Positions 43,861-53,333 of a DNA stretch of 64,000 nucleotides are shown piece after piece; position 1 is the first letter of the stretch; every line of letters begins with the position of its first letter. Both the position numbers and the translations under genes were made by a program. Under the pieces are notes generated by a model. It saw only the letters and a program-made list of their open reading frames with translations, ran no database searches and was not told where the DNA came from. This DNA is from Thermoplasmata archaeon (GTDB taxonomy: Archaea > Thermoplasmatota > Thermoplasmata > Thermoplasmatales > GCA-001856825). The stretch spans positions 62,001-126,000 of the forward strand of contig JAKAXD010000001.1 of NCBI GenBank assembly GCA_021816725.1. The letters run 5' to 3'.

Positions 43861-43871
43861 GGGCTATGCAG

Positions 43872-44549
43872 TCACTGCGCATAAACAGTGAAGTGCACAG
43901 TAAAATGAAGGAAAGCAATTGCACCCCATTCATCAGCGACTATCACCGTGTACTGGCCAGCGGGAAAATAGACGAAGTGGTACGAATCGTTGAATGGGTT
44001 TGAAGCGACCCAGTACCCTGAAAACGTTGCTGTGCTAGTTAGAGTTATCGGTATTGGCGTATTGCTGGACGAAAGGATGTATCCATTGCTGCTCAGGCCG
44101 ATGATCTTGTAACTGCTCACCGGGTAGATGGCCGGGCACATATATACCCCTGGCTGCCACATGTTCAGGGGCTTTGCAGTTAAGATGGAACTGCCTGAAA
44201 CATTTCCAGGGACTACTGCGAAACCGTAGGGTATATCTGCGCTGCAGGGAGAGATGCCAAGTCTATCTTTTTCCCCTCCTATCGTTGGCCACAGATCACT
44301 CACGTTGAAGATGGACGTTGGTCCGTTGTTGAATATTCCCAGTCGAAAAGTGATGTTCTCGCCAGATATTATGCTCTGGCTATCATCAGATGCAATCAGA
44401 GTCAACTGTTTCTCGCTGTTTGAATAAAGTAAGAAGGGACCCCAGTAGTAAAGGGAGACCACGGCTATGACTATAATCACCGCAACGGCAGCTGAAATTA
44501 TTGCAACTTTCCTATTTTTATGTAGCGTCAAATGGTTCTTCCCCTTCAA
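43872..44549 (-). CDS. Membrane-anchored extracellular hypothetical protein
   Basis: A 225-residue protein with an N-terminal basic stretch and membrane helix (about 15-36), then about 185 outside residues rich in Ser, Gly, Ile and Tyr. Four sequons (NIT, NVS twice, NDS) suit glycosylation. Two cysteines (in SPCSADIP and YMCPAIY) may form a disulfide. The fold looks like a beta-sandwich of the Ig/CARDB type (SGENITFRLGIFNNGPT) used for surface interactions. The function is unknown; the neighbouring 353-residue secreted protein on the same strand may be related in role. Confidence 0.7.
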   Translation of the reverse strand: MKGKNHLTLHKNRKVAIISAAVAVIIVIAVVSLYYWGPFLLYSNSEKQLTLIASDDSQSIISGENITFRLGIFNNGPTSIFNVSDLWPTIGGEKDRLGISPCSADIPYGFAVVPGNVSGSSILTAKPLNMWQPGVYMCPAIYPVSSYKIIGLSSNGYILSSSNTPIPITLTSTATFSGYWVASNPFNDSYHFVYFPAGQYTVIVADEWGAIAFLHFTVHFTVYAQ

Positions 44550-44692
44550 GCAATGACTGATAACTCACTATATAGGATTTTCACAGAAGTTGATAAGGTC
44601 TTGATAGATGGAAGAAGCAGGCGTCAAGGCATTCATGCAAAGAAATAAAGGTCAATTCTAGGTGAGGAATAATAAAAATAAATGAAAAAAAT

Positions 44693-45754
44693 CTAATTCT
44701 TCTTTCTCCTTCTACTTATGACGTAACCTGAAATTCCGCCAACCACCACGACCGCTATCACCACAATTGCAACTATGTAACTGGTGGATGCCCCCTGGGG
44801 TGAGTAGGAGACAACGGCAAGATCGTTGGCCGAGGTAGCAACTGCGTCACCGTTCGTAGTCAAGGCAGCATTAGGGTCGATCCTAAGCTTAAGGGTGTAT
44901 ATGCTCCCATTGTCGTTTATGGTAGAGTTTACGGTGTAGTTTGTCGTTGCGTTGTAGTAGAAAGTGGTAGTGTTTGCACTGCTGTCATAAACCCTTACCC
45001 ATGTCGACAGTGGTCTGCTGAACACGTGGAAGTTTACAGTATTGTATGATGCTATGTCCCCATTGAATCCCGATTGCTCAAATAGCATGCTGAGATCAAG
45101 CGAACCGGAGTTACCATTTCCAAGCCCCAGGTTCATGTCTCCAAGCTCATTTACGTCAATATTGCTTGTTATGCCTGCATTCACCGTTATGTTCAGGAAC
45201 GGGACCTTCATCGCCAGATTGCCATGGAACGTGCTTTCCAGCTTTCCCTGTACGCCAAATGCTCTCCATGACATGTCTATCACCGTGGAATTACTTCCTG
45301 TCTTCTTGGTAAAATTTGTGACAGTAAGGTGGAGCGTCATGTTCCTGTAGACGGTGAGGTTCGTCTGGTTCGCGAAGGCGTGCACCTGATAAGCGATGGT
45401 CGCATTTATCACATGAATAACCGTAGTATTTGTTCTAGATGTCCCAGTCGCATTTACACTCCCAGTTGAAGTATTGCCACTGACCTCAACCCGGTTCATG
45501 TCCTGCTGTATTTCCTGCCTTGTCGTTGCATTCACATACGAAGTCGCATTGAGCCACATTACTGTGCCGTTGAGCTGATGAGAAGCGTTGCTTCCTGAAG
45601 GGTAGGTGTAGTAGAGCACGTAGTTGCTGGTCGTGTTCACGTTTGCGACGTTTGTCTGTGTGTTTATGGTCGCGTGCATGGTTGTGGCAGATCCTAGAGG
45701 GATCGCCATCATGCCGATGACCAATGCCAACATCAGTACTACCGAATACCTCAT
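44693..45754 (-). CDS. Secreted, C-terminally anchored hypothetical protein
   Basis: A 353-residue secreted protein. Signal peptide about 1-23, then a Thr/Asn/Ser-rich chain with about 20 possible sequons (NTT, NAT, NST), then a membrane helix (about 325-347) and a basic tail (SRRRKKN). No catalytic motif is seen. The abundance of sequons and lack of charge match the other surface proteins in this window, so it is probably a glycosylated surface protein of unknown role. The next gene downstream on this strand is another anchored extracellular protein. Confidence 0.72.
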   Translation of the reverse strand: MRYSVVLMLALVIGMMAIPLGSATTMHATINTQTNVANVNTTSNYVLYYTYPSGSNASHQLNGTVMWLNATSYVNATTRQEIQQDMNRVEVSGNTSTGSVNATGTSRTNTTVIHVINATIAYQVHAFANQTNLTVYRNMTLHLTVTNFTKKTGSNSTVIDMSWRAFGVQGKLESTFHGNLAMKVPFLNITVNAGITSNIDVNELGDMNLGLGNGNSGSLDLSMLFEQSGFNGDIASYNTVNFHVFSRPLSTWVRVYDSSANTTTFYYNATTNYTVNSTINDNGSIYTLKLRIDPNAALTTNGDAVATSANDLAVVSYSPQGASTSYIVAIVVIAVVVVGGISGYVISRRRKKN

Positions 45755-45944
45755 GTTCTTTTGACTGGTGCATATTTTAACTAATTATTGGTACAACCTT
45801 CAAAAATTAATACAATATTCGAACGAGATGCTTATAAAGAGGCTCAACGCCCATTATTTAACCCATTAGTTCCAGGGCTGCACGGCATTGACACAGTTGA
45901 TGGAACCAACGTTCCTTCATGATAAGTTAATGTAGTCATTTTCC

Positions 45945-47255
45945 ATGTTCACTGGCGATAATATGGAACCAGTTTTACAGGTCGCCCTGGACTTTGAGAA
46001 TCTACACAGAGCCCTTCAGGTGGCAAAGGAGGCAGTTGAGGGAGGCGCTGACTGGATTGAGGCGGGCACTCCCCTGATTAAGAGCGAAGGAATGAATGCC
46101 ATCAGGGAAATAAAGAAGAACTTCCCGAACAAGATAGTTGTTGCTGACATGAAGACTGCGGATGTCGGAGGGTTCGAGACTGAACTAGCTGCTAAGAGCG
46201 GAGCTCAGATAGTCACGATACTGGGGATAAGCGACGACCCCACAATAACGGAAGCGGTGAAGGCTGGGAAGAAGTATGGTGCAGAGATTATGATAGACCT
46301 CCTCCAGGTTGAGAACGTGGAGGAGAGAGTAAAACAGCTGGAGAAGCTTGGAGTGAAATACTTCTGTGAACACGTAGGCATCGACATGCAGATGATAGGG
46401 AAGAATCCGCTGAAGTTGCTGGAGAGGGTCGTTGCTTCAACGAAGCTCCCTGTAGCTGTGGCAGGCGGGCTGAACAAGGAATCCATCCCCGATGTGGTAA
46501 AGAGAGGAGCATCAGTCATCATAGTTGGAGGTGCCATAACGAAGGCGCCCAACGTTTCAGAGGAAACTGCAGCTATCAAGAGGGTCATAGCGACTGGAAT
46601 CGCCGAGCACGATGACATGTACAAGAAATACTCCAAGGATGAGATCGTGGAAGCGCTGTCAAAGGTATCGTCATCGAACGTTTCCGACGCCATGCACAGG
46701 GGCGGCGCAATCCATGGCATAGTGCCCAGGATACCTCCCGGTACCAGGATTGTTGGTAGGGCGCTAACGGTGAAGACAGTGAACGGAGACTGGGCCAAGC
46801 CCGTTGAGGCCATTGACCACGCGAAGCCAGGCGACATTCTTGTAATAGATGCAGACGGTGGGGAGGATGCCGTATGGGGGGAACTGGCATCGTGGAGCTG
46901 CGTGACGAAGAAAGTGAAGGGCGTTGTGATCTGGGGTGCGATAAGGGACCTGGATTCGATCATGAAGATCCCCTTCCCTGCATTCTCCAGGTACGTATCC
47001 TCAAACGCTGGCGACCCCAAGGGTTTCGGCGAAATAGGGAGCGAGATTGAGATCAATGGAAGGAAGATAAGAACTGGTGATTACATAATAGCTGATTATT
47101 CAGGCGTTGTCGTCATACCGGAAGAGGAAGCGCTTGAAGTTGCAAATAGGGCTGTGGACGTTGCTGAAAGGGAGAATAGGGTGAGGGAGGAGATAAGGAG
47201 GGGAAGTACCCTGTCATCTGTCCAGAAGCTTGAGAAATGGGAGAAAGTTGGATAG
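45945..47255 (+). CDS. 3-hexulose-6-phosphate synthase fused to RraA-like domain
   Basis: A 436-residue fusion, with a start at 45945 or 45963 (MEPVLQVALD). Residues about 7-215 are an orotidine-decarboxylase-like barrel of 3-hexulose-6-phosphate synthase with VALDFENL and VADMKTADVGG active-site motifs. Residues about 225-430 are an RraA/HMG-aldolase-like domain (GDILVIDADGG, WGAIRDLD). In archaea this HPS is run in reverse to make ribulose 5-phosphate and formaldehyde, giving pentoses where the oxidative pentose path is absent. The RraA-like half is of unknown role. The 3' end overlaps the convergent membrane glycosyltransferase by 143 bases. Confidence 0.88.
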   Translation: MFTGDNMEPVLQVALDFENLHRALQVAKEAVEGGADWIEAGTPLIKSEGMNAIREIKKNFPNKIVVADMKTADVGGFETELAAKSGAQIVTILGISDDPTITEAVKAGKKYGAEIMIDLLQVENVEERVKQLEKLGVKYFCEHVGIDMQMIGKNPLKLLERVVASTKLPVAVAGGLNKESIPDVVKRGASVIIVGGAITKAPNVSEETAAIKRVIATGIAEHDDMYKKYSKDEIVEALSKVSSSNVSDAMHRGGAIHGIVPRIPPGTRIVGRALTVKTVNGDWAKPVEAIDHAKPGDILVIDADGGEDAVWGELASWSCVTKKVKGVVIWGAIRDLDSIMKIPFPAFSRYVSSNAGDPKGFGEIGSEIEINGRKIRTGDYIIADYSGVVVIPEEEALEVANRAVDVAERENRVREEIRRGSTLSSVQKLEKWEKVG

Positions 47256-49224
47256 CAGAAGGACTGGAGGTCCTGTTGTTGTACAGCCCCTCATAGTAAG
47301 AAAGGCTGTACCCCTTCTCTCCTAGGTACGTCCAGTTGACCTCGAAGAGATAAGTGGTGCTATTGGTCGTGATGGACGAATTCTCAAATGCAAGGACGAA
47401 AGGTTCCTTGAAGAATTTCGTGAACGATGAACCGTTAACGGGTATGGACGGCTCGTTGGGGTTAAGAGAGCTGTTGTACCCCCATACCCCGTAGCGAAGC
47501 ATGTAGCTGTTGAGGAACACGTATCCTATCGGGGCGTAGGAACCGTTATCCCCTGTTATCTCATTGATTGCAGAATGCCAGCTTGTTGAATTCCAGAGGA
47601 CGGAAACATTGTTGAAAGGTGAGCTGAACCCGTAGGAGTAAAGGAGTATGCCTATCTGGTGGTCGGTAGCAACCGAAAGGCTCCTGTTGCCTTCTGCAAC
47701 CAGGTACTGGATGGTCGCATTGTCCTCCAGGGTGATGGCTTCTGAGTGCGAAGGAACGAAGTCCGAGACCATAGGGTAGCTTGCCACGCCCATGAGCAGC
47801 ACCAAGGAGACTGCCGCTATGAATACGACGTTTTCCACCGGTCTCCTTGCGGAATAGGAGACGTGCCTTACCGCATCGACGGCCCTTACCCTCGGCACGG
47901 AAATTATGTTCACTCCAGCTGCGCTATTGATGGCTATTGCAGATGTGACCTGCTGCCCTCCGGAGAATACCCGCTTCACCTTTGTTCCCTTCTCACCCTT
48001 CTGTGCCCTGAAGTGATGATACCACCTTATCAGAACATACCCGGCAATGATGCAGAAAGGTTCTGAAAGATATTCAATGTTCCTTGCAGGTAGCAGCACG
48101 GTGTTCTTTGAAGCGAAGCTATATAGCAGGGAGAGCATGATTGCCATGGACCATCCCAGTACCTCGTAGATGTTGTTCTCCACAAGGAAATACTTGACAC
48201 CGATGACGGAGACGGAAATGAACACCAGGAATGGGAGGGATATGACGAGGGCGTAGTATGTAATATACGCAGGTATCACCCCTGTCATCTTCAGCGCTGC
48301 AAAGATCACTACCAGTGCGAAAGCAGCCACGAAAACTAGACCGACATCCCTCTTCGGCGCAATTTCAAGCTTCATCTTCTCTATTGCCTTCACAGCATAC
48401 CCCTTTATCTTTTCAGAATCGACCCTCCTGAGGAGGATGAACATGCAGATGACCATTGCATAGAATATGGCTACCACAGCTCCATAGCCTAGACCGTGGA
48501 TAGCCTTGGAAAAGAATGATACCATATCCGGTACCCTTAGGAGAAGGTATGTGATCATCAGCGTCCCAGAAAGTTCAATTATCATCATGTCGGAAAACAG
48601 CCTTGACTTCCATTTATTGCTGAAAAGGTTGACTGTGAATACCATTCCTATGATTGATATCAAGAAGAAGTACGTGGAGAGCTGGTGTGAAAGCACCAGC
48701 AACACTATGGAAACTGCCATGGGTAGGGCATACACCCTCTTCCTGTGGTATACGAGGAAGAAGTAAACGGATAGGAGGAGGAAGAAGTGGCCTGTTGTCA
48801 GGTAGTTTGGCTGTGATGTCTGGTAGAGCTGGATCGGACTAACTACGAGGAGGAAACCGATGAGGGCAGATGTCATCCTGTCAAAACCCACTTCCCTAGA
48901 TATTGCATAGAGAAGGATTGGGGTGAGGCCACCGAGTATGGGTATTGAATAGTCAAGGGAAAGGTTAACGGGCAATCTAGTGACATAATGAACGATGTCA
49001 ACGATTATGTATGTCAACGGAAAGTACTGGTATCCGTCCGTTCCCCATGGTGAGCTTGGGGGGTAGGCCAGGGCATTCCCGCTCAGGAACGCCTCGCTGA
49101 GGTAATAGTAGATGCCGTAATCGTTCCCCCAGGCGTAGTAGAGGATGTTGGGAAGGAGCCTAATGGCTACTCCTGCTAATATTATGGCAGATATGATGGC
49201 GATGTCCCTCCGTTCCATCCTCAT
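47113..49224 (-). CDS. GT-C family membrane glycosyltransferase, large
   Basis: A 703-residue membrane protein with about 12 helices in the first 510 residues, then an extracellular part of about 190. Near the start, GNDYGIYYYLSEAF places an acidic residue in the first outside loop, as in GT-C enzymes that use lipid-phosphate sugars. No WWDYG motif of AglB is seen, so it is more likely a polyisoprenyl-phosphate sugar transferase than the oligosaccharyltransferase. The last 47 residues are Pro/Ser/Gln-rich and are encoded opposite the end of the HPS-RraA gene, and may be an unevolved tail. It probably works in surface glycan assembly (inferred). Confidence 0.75.
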   Translation of the reverse strand: MRMERRDIAIISAIILAGVAIRLLPNILYYAWGNDYGIYYYLSEAFLSGNALAYPPSSPWGTDGYQYFPLTYIIVDIVHYVTRLPVNLSLDYSIPILGGLTPILLYAISREVGFDRMTSALIGFLLVVSPIQLYQTSQPNYLTTGHFFLLLSVYFFLVYHRKRVYALPMAVSIVLLVLSHQLSTYFFLISIIGMVFTVNLFSNKWKSRLFSDMMIIELSGTLMITYLLLRVPDMVSFFSKAIHGLGYGAVVAIFYAMVICMFILLRRVDSEKIKGYAVKAIEKMKLEIAPKRDVGLVFVAAFALVVIFAALKMTGVIPAYITYYALVISLPFLVFISVSVIGVKYFLVENNIYEVLGWSMAIMLSLLYSFASKNTVLLPARNIEYLSEPFCIIAGYVLIRWYHHFRAQKGEKGTKVKRVFSGGQQVTSAIAINSAAGVNIISVPRVRAVDAVRHVSYSARRPVENVVFIAAVSLVLLMGVASYPMVSDFVPSHSEAITLEDNATIQYLVAEGNRSLSVATDHQIGILLYSYGFSSPFNNVSVLWNSTSWHSAINEITGDNGSYAPIGYVFLNSYMLRYGVWGYNSSLNPNEPSIPVNGSSFTKFFKEPFVLAFENSSITTNSTTYLFEVNWTYLGEKGYSLSYYEGLYNNRTSSPSAIQLSPISQASGQMTGYFPSLSPPSPYSPFQQRPQPYLQLQALPLPV

Positions 49225-49375
49225 TTGATACTTTAAATACTACGGAAATTTCTATTTTATCCTTTCCATCTTCTCCCGTCCCCTTCTGTATTTTTAAATA
49301 TTTGTTGTTGATTCCATCCCAACGATGTATATCTTCTTTGCAAGTGCTTTTCTGCTCAATGGAGGGGCATGAGGC

Positions 49376-50182
49376 ATGAAGATCGGGTTTGTCTCAAAGC
49401 CAGAGTGCCCCAGGTGCCATGAGCTCATTAAATTCCTGTCAGCATACCTCAAGGAAAACGGTCACGACTTCGTCATTGAATCAGGAACTGCTAAGGAAAT
49501 GAAGATGGAAGGGGAGAGGATTGACAGGATCAGCGCTGATGCCATTGTAACTGTCGGCGGTGACGGAACGGCCCTGTGGACTCTCCAGAAGACTAAGCTG
49601 CCAGTTCTGCCTGTGAATGTAAGCAGTCTTGCATTCCTGTCAGAGGTTGACTCATCCGGCGCTCTAGGATGCATCAACAGGTTCCTTAAGGGTGATTACA
49701 GGCTTGAAAAGAGGGCAAGGATAAAGACGATGGTCAATTCAACTAGGCTTCCTGACTCGCTCAACGAGGCTGTCCTGAAGTCGATGATAATGTCAAAGAT
49801 AAGGTGGTTCGGCGTCTACCTTGACAACGATTTCATCCACAATGTCAGGGCTGATGGCATAATCATAGCAACTCCCACTGGCTCGACGTCATATTCCCTG
49901 AGCGTTGGTGGCCCCATACTTGACCCTAAGGTCAAGGGGTTCATCATATCGTATATGGCACCGTTCACCTTAAGCGCAAGGAGCATGGTAGTTCCTTCCC
50001 AGTCCACGATCAGGGTGGTGACACTTGACAAGGGGAAGAGCATAATGCTCACCCTGGACGGGCAGAACGGGGTTGAGGTCGGTTTCCATGATGAGATATC
50101 ATTCACTGAAAGTGAATATCCCGCAAAGTTCATCAGGTTCAACTCTGATTTCTACAAGAACACCAGGGAGAAAATGTCATGA
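49376..50182 (+). CDS. nadK: NAD kinase
   Basis: A 268-residue NAD kinase. The GGDGT motif (61-65), the NEAVLKS-type stretch (about 124-130) and TPTGSTSYSLSVGGPI (about 163-178) are all present. It phosphorylates NAD to NADP in the cytoplasm. GGAGGGGC serves as the ribosome-binding site. Residues 8-20 include a CPRCHELI stretch, a CxxC that is not usual in NadK and may bind metal or be redox active. The next gene starts 4 bases before its end, so the nadK-JAMM-comB trio is translationally coupled. Confidence 0.92.
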   Translation: MKIGFVSKPECPRCHELIKFLSAYLKENGHDFVIESGTAKEMKMEGERIDRISADAIVTVGGDGTALWTLQKTKLPVLPVNVSSLAFLSEVDSSGALGCINRFLKGDYRLEKRARIKTMVNSTRLPDSLNEAVLKSMIMSKIRWFGVYLDNDFIHNVRADGIIIATPTGSTSYSLSVGGPILDPKVKGFIISYMAPFTLSARSMVVPSQSTIRVVTLDKGKSIMLTLDGQNGVEVGFHDEISFTESEYPAKFIRFNSDFYKNTREKMS

Positions 50183-50541
50183 AGATAAGGAAGGGGGTCA
50201 TAGACCTCGTGATGGAGAGCAGCAAGGACTCCCTGCCGAACGAATTCGCTGCCCTCCTAAAGGCGAAGAGGGATGTGATCTACGAGATTGCCCTGCTGCC
50301 TGGTACCATATCAGGGGACAGGAGTGCCATCATGCAGCTGTGGGCCCGCCCCATGGACCTTGGCTACGTGGGAACCATCCACTCCCACCCTTCTGGGGTC
50401 ATTCATCCGAGCGATGAGGACAGGAATCTATATTCGAAGTTCGGGAATATTCATATCATCGTTGGCTATCCGTTCAACTCATACTCCTGGAGAGCTTTCA
50501 ACAATGAGGGTATTGAGATAAAACTGGAAATGATACCATGA
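50179..50541 (+). CDS. JAMM/MPN metalloprotease, archaeal small form
   Basis: A 120-residue JAMM protein. The motif is complete: E22 in NEFAALL, HSHPSG with the two His about 68 and 70, and SDED giving Ser and Asp about 78-81. Small archaeal JAMM proteins remove ubiquitin-like SAMP modifiers or act as plain zinc peptidases. It overlaps nadK by 4 bases upstream and comB by 4 downstream. There is no ubiquitin-like gene in the window. The protease role is known for the family; the substrate and reason for this operon are unknown. Confidence 0.85.
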   Translation: MKIRKGVIDLVMESSKDSLPNEFAALLKAKRDVIYEIALLPGTISGDRSAIMQLWARPMDLGYVGTIHSHPSGVIHPSDEDRNLYSKFGNIHIIVGYPFNSYSWRAFNNEGIEIKLEMIP

Positions 50542-51170
50542 TAAGGATAACGGATGGGAGGTACATAAGGCACGTTTACGGAATCCCTGTTGTAGCAGAC
50601 ATCTTCAGGGCAACATCCAATATAGTCACGATGCTTATGAAGGGCGCGAAGGAGGTCGTGCCTGTTGACAATGTTAACTCAGCATATATCCTACAGAAGC
50701 AGGGGTACATCCTGTTCGGAGAAAACAACCTGCAGCCCATAGAGGGGTTTGAACACGGAAATTCACCTACAGAGACTTCAGGACTTGAGCTTGAGGGCGC
50801 GAAGATAGCATTGAAGACTACCAACGGGACGCAAGCAATTGTGAGTGCTGGGGAGGGAACCCTGATAGGCTCGTTCCTGAACATCAACTCCCTTGCAAGG
50901 CACCTGAGGAACAAGGAGGTTCACATATTCCCTGCTAACCTGAGGAATGGAGTGTCAACGGAGGACAATGAGTTCGCTTACGCCCTAACAAAGAAGATCC
51001 TAGAACCAGGGTCTAACATTGACGTGAATGTTCAAAGGGCGAGGAATGGGAAAGGCGCAGTTTTGCTGAAGCAACTCCATTTCGAGAGGGACATAGAATT
51101 CTGCCTCCAGCTGGACGTCACTGACATCATACCGATATACAAGGAAGGAAGGATAGTAAAGTTGGAATGA
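50538..51170 (+). CDS. comB: 2-phosphosulfolactate phosphatase-like (ComB)
   Basis: A 210-residue ComB-family protein. VVADIFRATSNIVTML (about 18-33) is the N-terminal metal/phosphate motif, GNSPTE (about 74-79) and LKTTNGTQAI (about 91-100) are the other two conserved parts. In methanogens and some bacteria it dephosphorylates 2-phosphosulfolactate in coenzyme M or sulfolactate synthesis. Coenzyme M is not expected in a Thermoplasmatales-like heterotroph, so the substrate may be another phosphoester. It is the last gene of the nadK-JAMM-comB unit and abuts the stop of the convergent MFS gene with no spacer. Confidence 0.82.
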   Translation: MIRITDGRYIRHVYGIPVVADIFRATSNIVTMLMKGAKEVVPVDNVNSAYILQKQGYILFGENNLQPIEGFEHGNSPTETSGLELEGAKIALKTTNGTQAIVSAGEGTLIGSFLNINSLARHLRNKEVHIFPANLRNGVSTEDNEFAYALTKKILEPGSNIDVNVQRARNGKGAVLLKQLHFERDIEFCLQLDVTDIIPIYKEGRIVKLE

Positions 51171-52415
51171 TTATTTCGTCCTCTCACGAAGGAATATTGT
51201 CAAACCTGCTATCACCACTATTGAGGCTACGACATAATCAACGTAAAATCCGAACCTTAGGACAATCAACCCGGTGAGTGCTGATCCTATCACTGCACCG
51301 AAGCTCTGTACAGCGTTATAAGTCCCGCTCACCCTCCCCCTCTCTTCGGGCTTGGACAGGTTTGAAACGAGCGTTCCGGTACCCACGGAAATGAAAGCCC
51401 ATAGCGCACCTAGGAAGGAATAGATGAGCAGAAGGCCGACAAAGAGCAAGGGTCTCGATGCAACTAGTGCAACTAGCGCAATTGTGGAAGGGAATATTAT
51501 GATCCTCGCTATAACTGCCATCGTTGATACCTTCTTGTTCCCGTACTTCTGGGCTGTCTGCCCGGAGAAGCCGAACGTGATTGCTCCAAAGAGGTAGTTG
51601 CCAAGGTATATTATGAAATAGACGGAAGAAGATACACCGAGGTTGTGCGTGAGCATGATAGGGAATTCAACGAAGAAAAGCTGGAAACCTGTCATCATTA
51701 CAAGGAATCCTAAAATGATAAATTTCAGGTCCTTGTCAAGCTCCCTGAAGTGGAAATTGAAATGAATCAGCTGGGAAGGGAGATACCTGACCCTCTCGAA
51801 GACCCTGAACGTCCTCAAAGGCACCTCATCCCTGTTTATCCTCTTCTTGCTTTCCGGGACGTACAGGTACCCAAGTAAGACGGAAACAAGGTAGAATGCA
51901 GCTGAAATGACGTAGAGGTACCTCAGCATCGATACTTTCGGGAATGCCCCTGTGAAGAGCACCGAGAAAAGGACGCCTGCTATGTTGCCGTAGCTGTTGT
52001 ACTGTGAAAATTTAGATATCTTCACTGACCAGTCCTTCCTCTCTGCAAGCTCCATTATCAGGATGGATGAAACTGGAGTGGCGGCACTGCCGAAAAATCC
52101 TGACAGGAATGAGATGATCACGAAATACTCGATGTTGAAGGAGATGGAGAACAGGAGGGATGTGATGGCTAGGGAGATGAAGCCTATGTAGACGAACATC
52201 TTCCTCTTGCCAAGTCTATCCGACAGGCTCCCCCATACCACGAGGCCAAGTATGGTTGCAAGTGAAGCTACGATAACGTAAATGGAATATTCGAACGCCC
52301 CTCCTGCAAGTAGCTCCGTGATGAACAGCGGAGCAAGCGGGCTGGTAATGCCCGCGGAAGCATTCATTGGGAAATAGGACATGAACCATCTGTCCCTTCC
52401 CGGAGGTTCGCTCAT
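51171..52415 (-). CDS. MFS transporter
   Basis: A 414-residue transporter with 12 hydrophobic helices and the loop 2-3 motif GSLSDRLGKRKMF (about 61-73), the MFS signature. A central loop follows helix 6 (about 185-225). Typical of drug or metabolite exporters, but the substrate cannot be read. The start at 52415 is in a divergent arrangement with no gene within 95 bases upstream on that strand. It converges on comB with no gap between stop codons. Confidence 0.85.
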   Translation of the reverse strand: MSEPPGRDRWFMSYFPMNASAGITSPLAPLFITELLAGGAFEYSIYVIVASLATILGLVVWGSLSDRLGKRKMFVYIGFISLAITSLLFSISFNIEYFVIISFLSGFFGSAATPVSSILIMELAERKDWSVKISKFSQYNSYGNIAGVLFSVLFTGAFPKVSMLRYLYVISAAFYLVSVLLGYLYVPESKKRINRDEVPLRTFRVFERVRYLPSQLIHFNFHFRELDKDLKFIILGFLVMMTGFQLFFVEFPIMLTHNLGVSSSVYFIIYLGNYLFGAITFGFSGQTAQKYGNKKVSTMAVIARIIIFPSTIALVALVASRPLLFVGLLLIYSFLGALWAFISVGTGTLVSNLSKPEERGRVSGTYNAVQSFGAVIGSALTGLIVLRFGFYVDYVVASIVVIAGLTIFLRERTK

Positions 52416-52511
52416 TCTGAGGTTATTTCCTGCAAATATTTCTACTAAACGATGCTTCTATGGAAAGGGATGTGACAACGCAGTTTATTCTAGAGGGTCA
52501 AGCGAGATGCG

Positions 52512-53324
52512 CTAGCATTCCTCTTCCCAGTCGAATGGCTCCGATGCATTCATGCCATTCCTGAGGTAGAATCCTGTTACAGTATTTGCGCATGAAATTG
52601 CCTCCTTGATCTTCATGCCGCGGTAAATGGCGGAATAGAAGCCCGCCCTGAATACGTCGCCCGCGCCAAGTGAAGAGGTCCTTGCTATAATCTCAGTGGG
52701 TATCAGCTCATTCTGGAATATCGCACCCCTCCCTCCCAACGTGACTATTGTCTTCTCCGCATCCACCCTCGTGAATGACGAGAGGTAGTTGAATTCCGGC
52801 TCGTTCAATATCACAAGGTCTGCCATCCTCACTGCCTCCACGAGTTTTTCCCTCTTCCACCTGTACTTGATCTCCTGCCCGGGGTCGAGGACCTTGATGC
52901 TTGTGCTCTTCCTCATCAGGTTGAGTATCCATTCAGGGTTGGACGTAGCAAAATGGCAGTACTTGCTGTCAATGACGAAGTCGCCTCCAGCATTGCTCAT
53001 CGGACCCTGATACATGTATGCTATCTGGTTATCCTTCGCGTCTGCAATGTAACAGACCGGTCCCTCCTCGTCTGAAGTTTCGAGCGAGAGGGTTATCAGT
53101 TCATTCCTGAGCGGTGCGAGAAGGTCTTGCGGGAAGTTCTTCGATATCCTTGATACAAGTGTGACAGGAGTCCCAAGAGAAGCAGAGAATCTTGCTATGT
53201 TGGCCCCTGTTCCCCCCAGTTTCCTATCTATCCCCCTTATCTCCTCGCTACCGAACGAAGGTATCTGCTTTATGTCGAATATTACATCAATGTTGATGTG
53301 GCCGACAACGGTCAGGAAAGACAT
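52512..53324 (-). CDS. PfkB-family sugar/nucleoside kinase
   Basis: A 270-residue ribokinase-fold protein. KLGGTGANIARFSASLG (about 36-52) is the first PfkB signature and SSLGAGDVFRAGF (about 217-229) the second, with the catalytic Asp. NEPEF near 175-179 is the usual bridging motif. It phosphorylates a sugar, nucleoside or vitamin. It follows pdxS by 9 bases, so it may phosphorylate a vitamin B6 precursor or help make ribose phosphate for PdxS; it could also be unrelated. Identity of the family firm, substrate open. Confidence 0.87.
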   Translation of the reverse strand: MSFLTVVGHINIDVIFDIKQIPSFGSEEIRGIDRKLGGTGANIARFSASLGTPVTLVSRISKNFPQDLLAPLRNELITLSLETSDEEGPVCYIADAKDNQIAYMYQGPMSNAGGDFVIDSKYCHFATSNPEWILNLMRKSTSIKVLDPGQEIKYRWKREKLVEAVRMADLVILNEPEFNYLSSFTRVDAEKTIVTLGGRGAIFQNELIPTEIIARTSSLGAGDVFRAGFYSAIYRGMKIKEAISCANTVTGFYLRNGMNASEPFDWEEEC

Positions 53325-53333
53325 TGAGTGTAT

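Noticed and set aside
46205-47056. Minus-strand 283-codon frame opposite HPS-RraA
   Set aside because: Antisense to a conserved fusion enzyme; composition is Ser/Thr/Pro-rich and unlike local proteins.
49325-49372. 15-codon leader ORF before nadK
   Set aside because: Could be a leader peptide, but such short frames are common by chance and there is no regulatory codon pattern.
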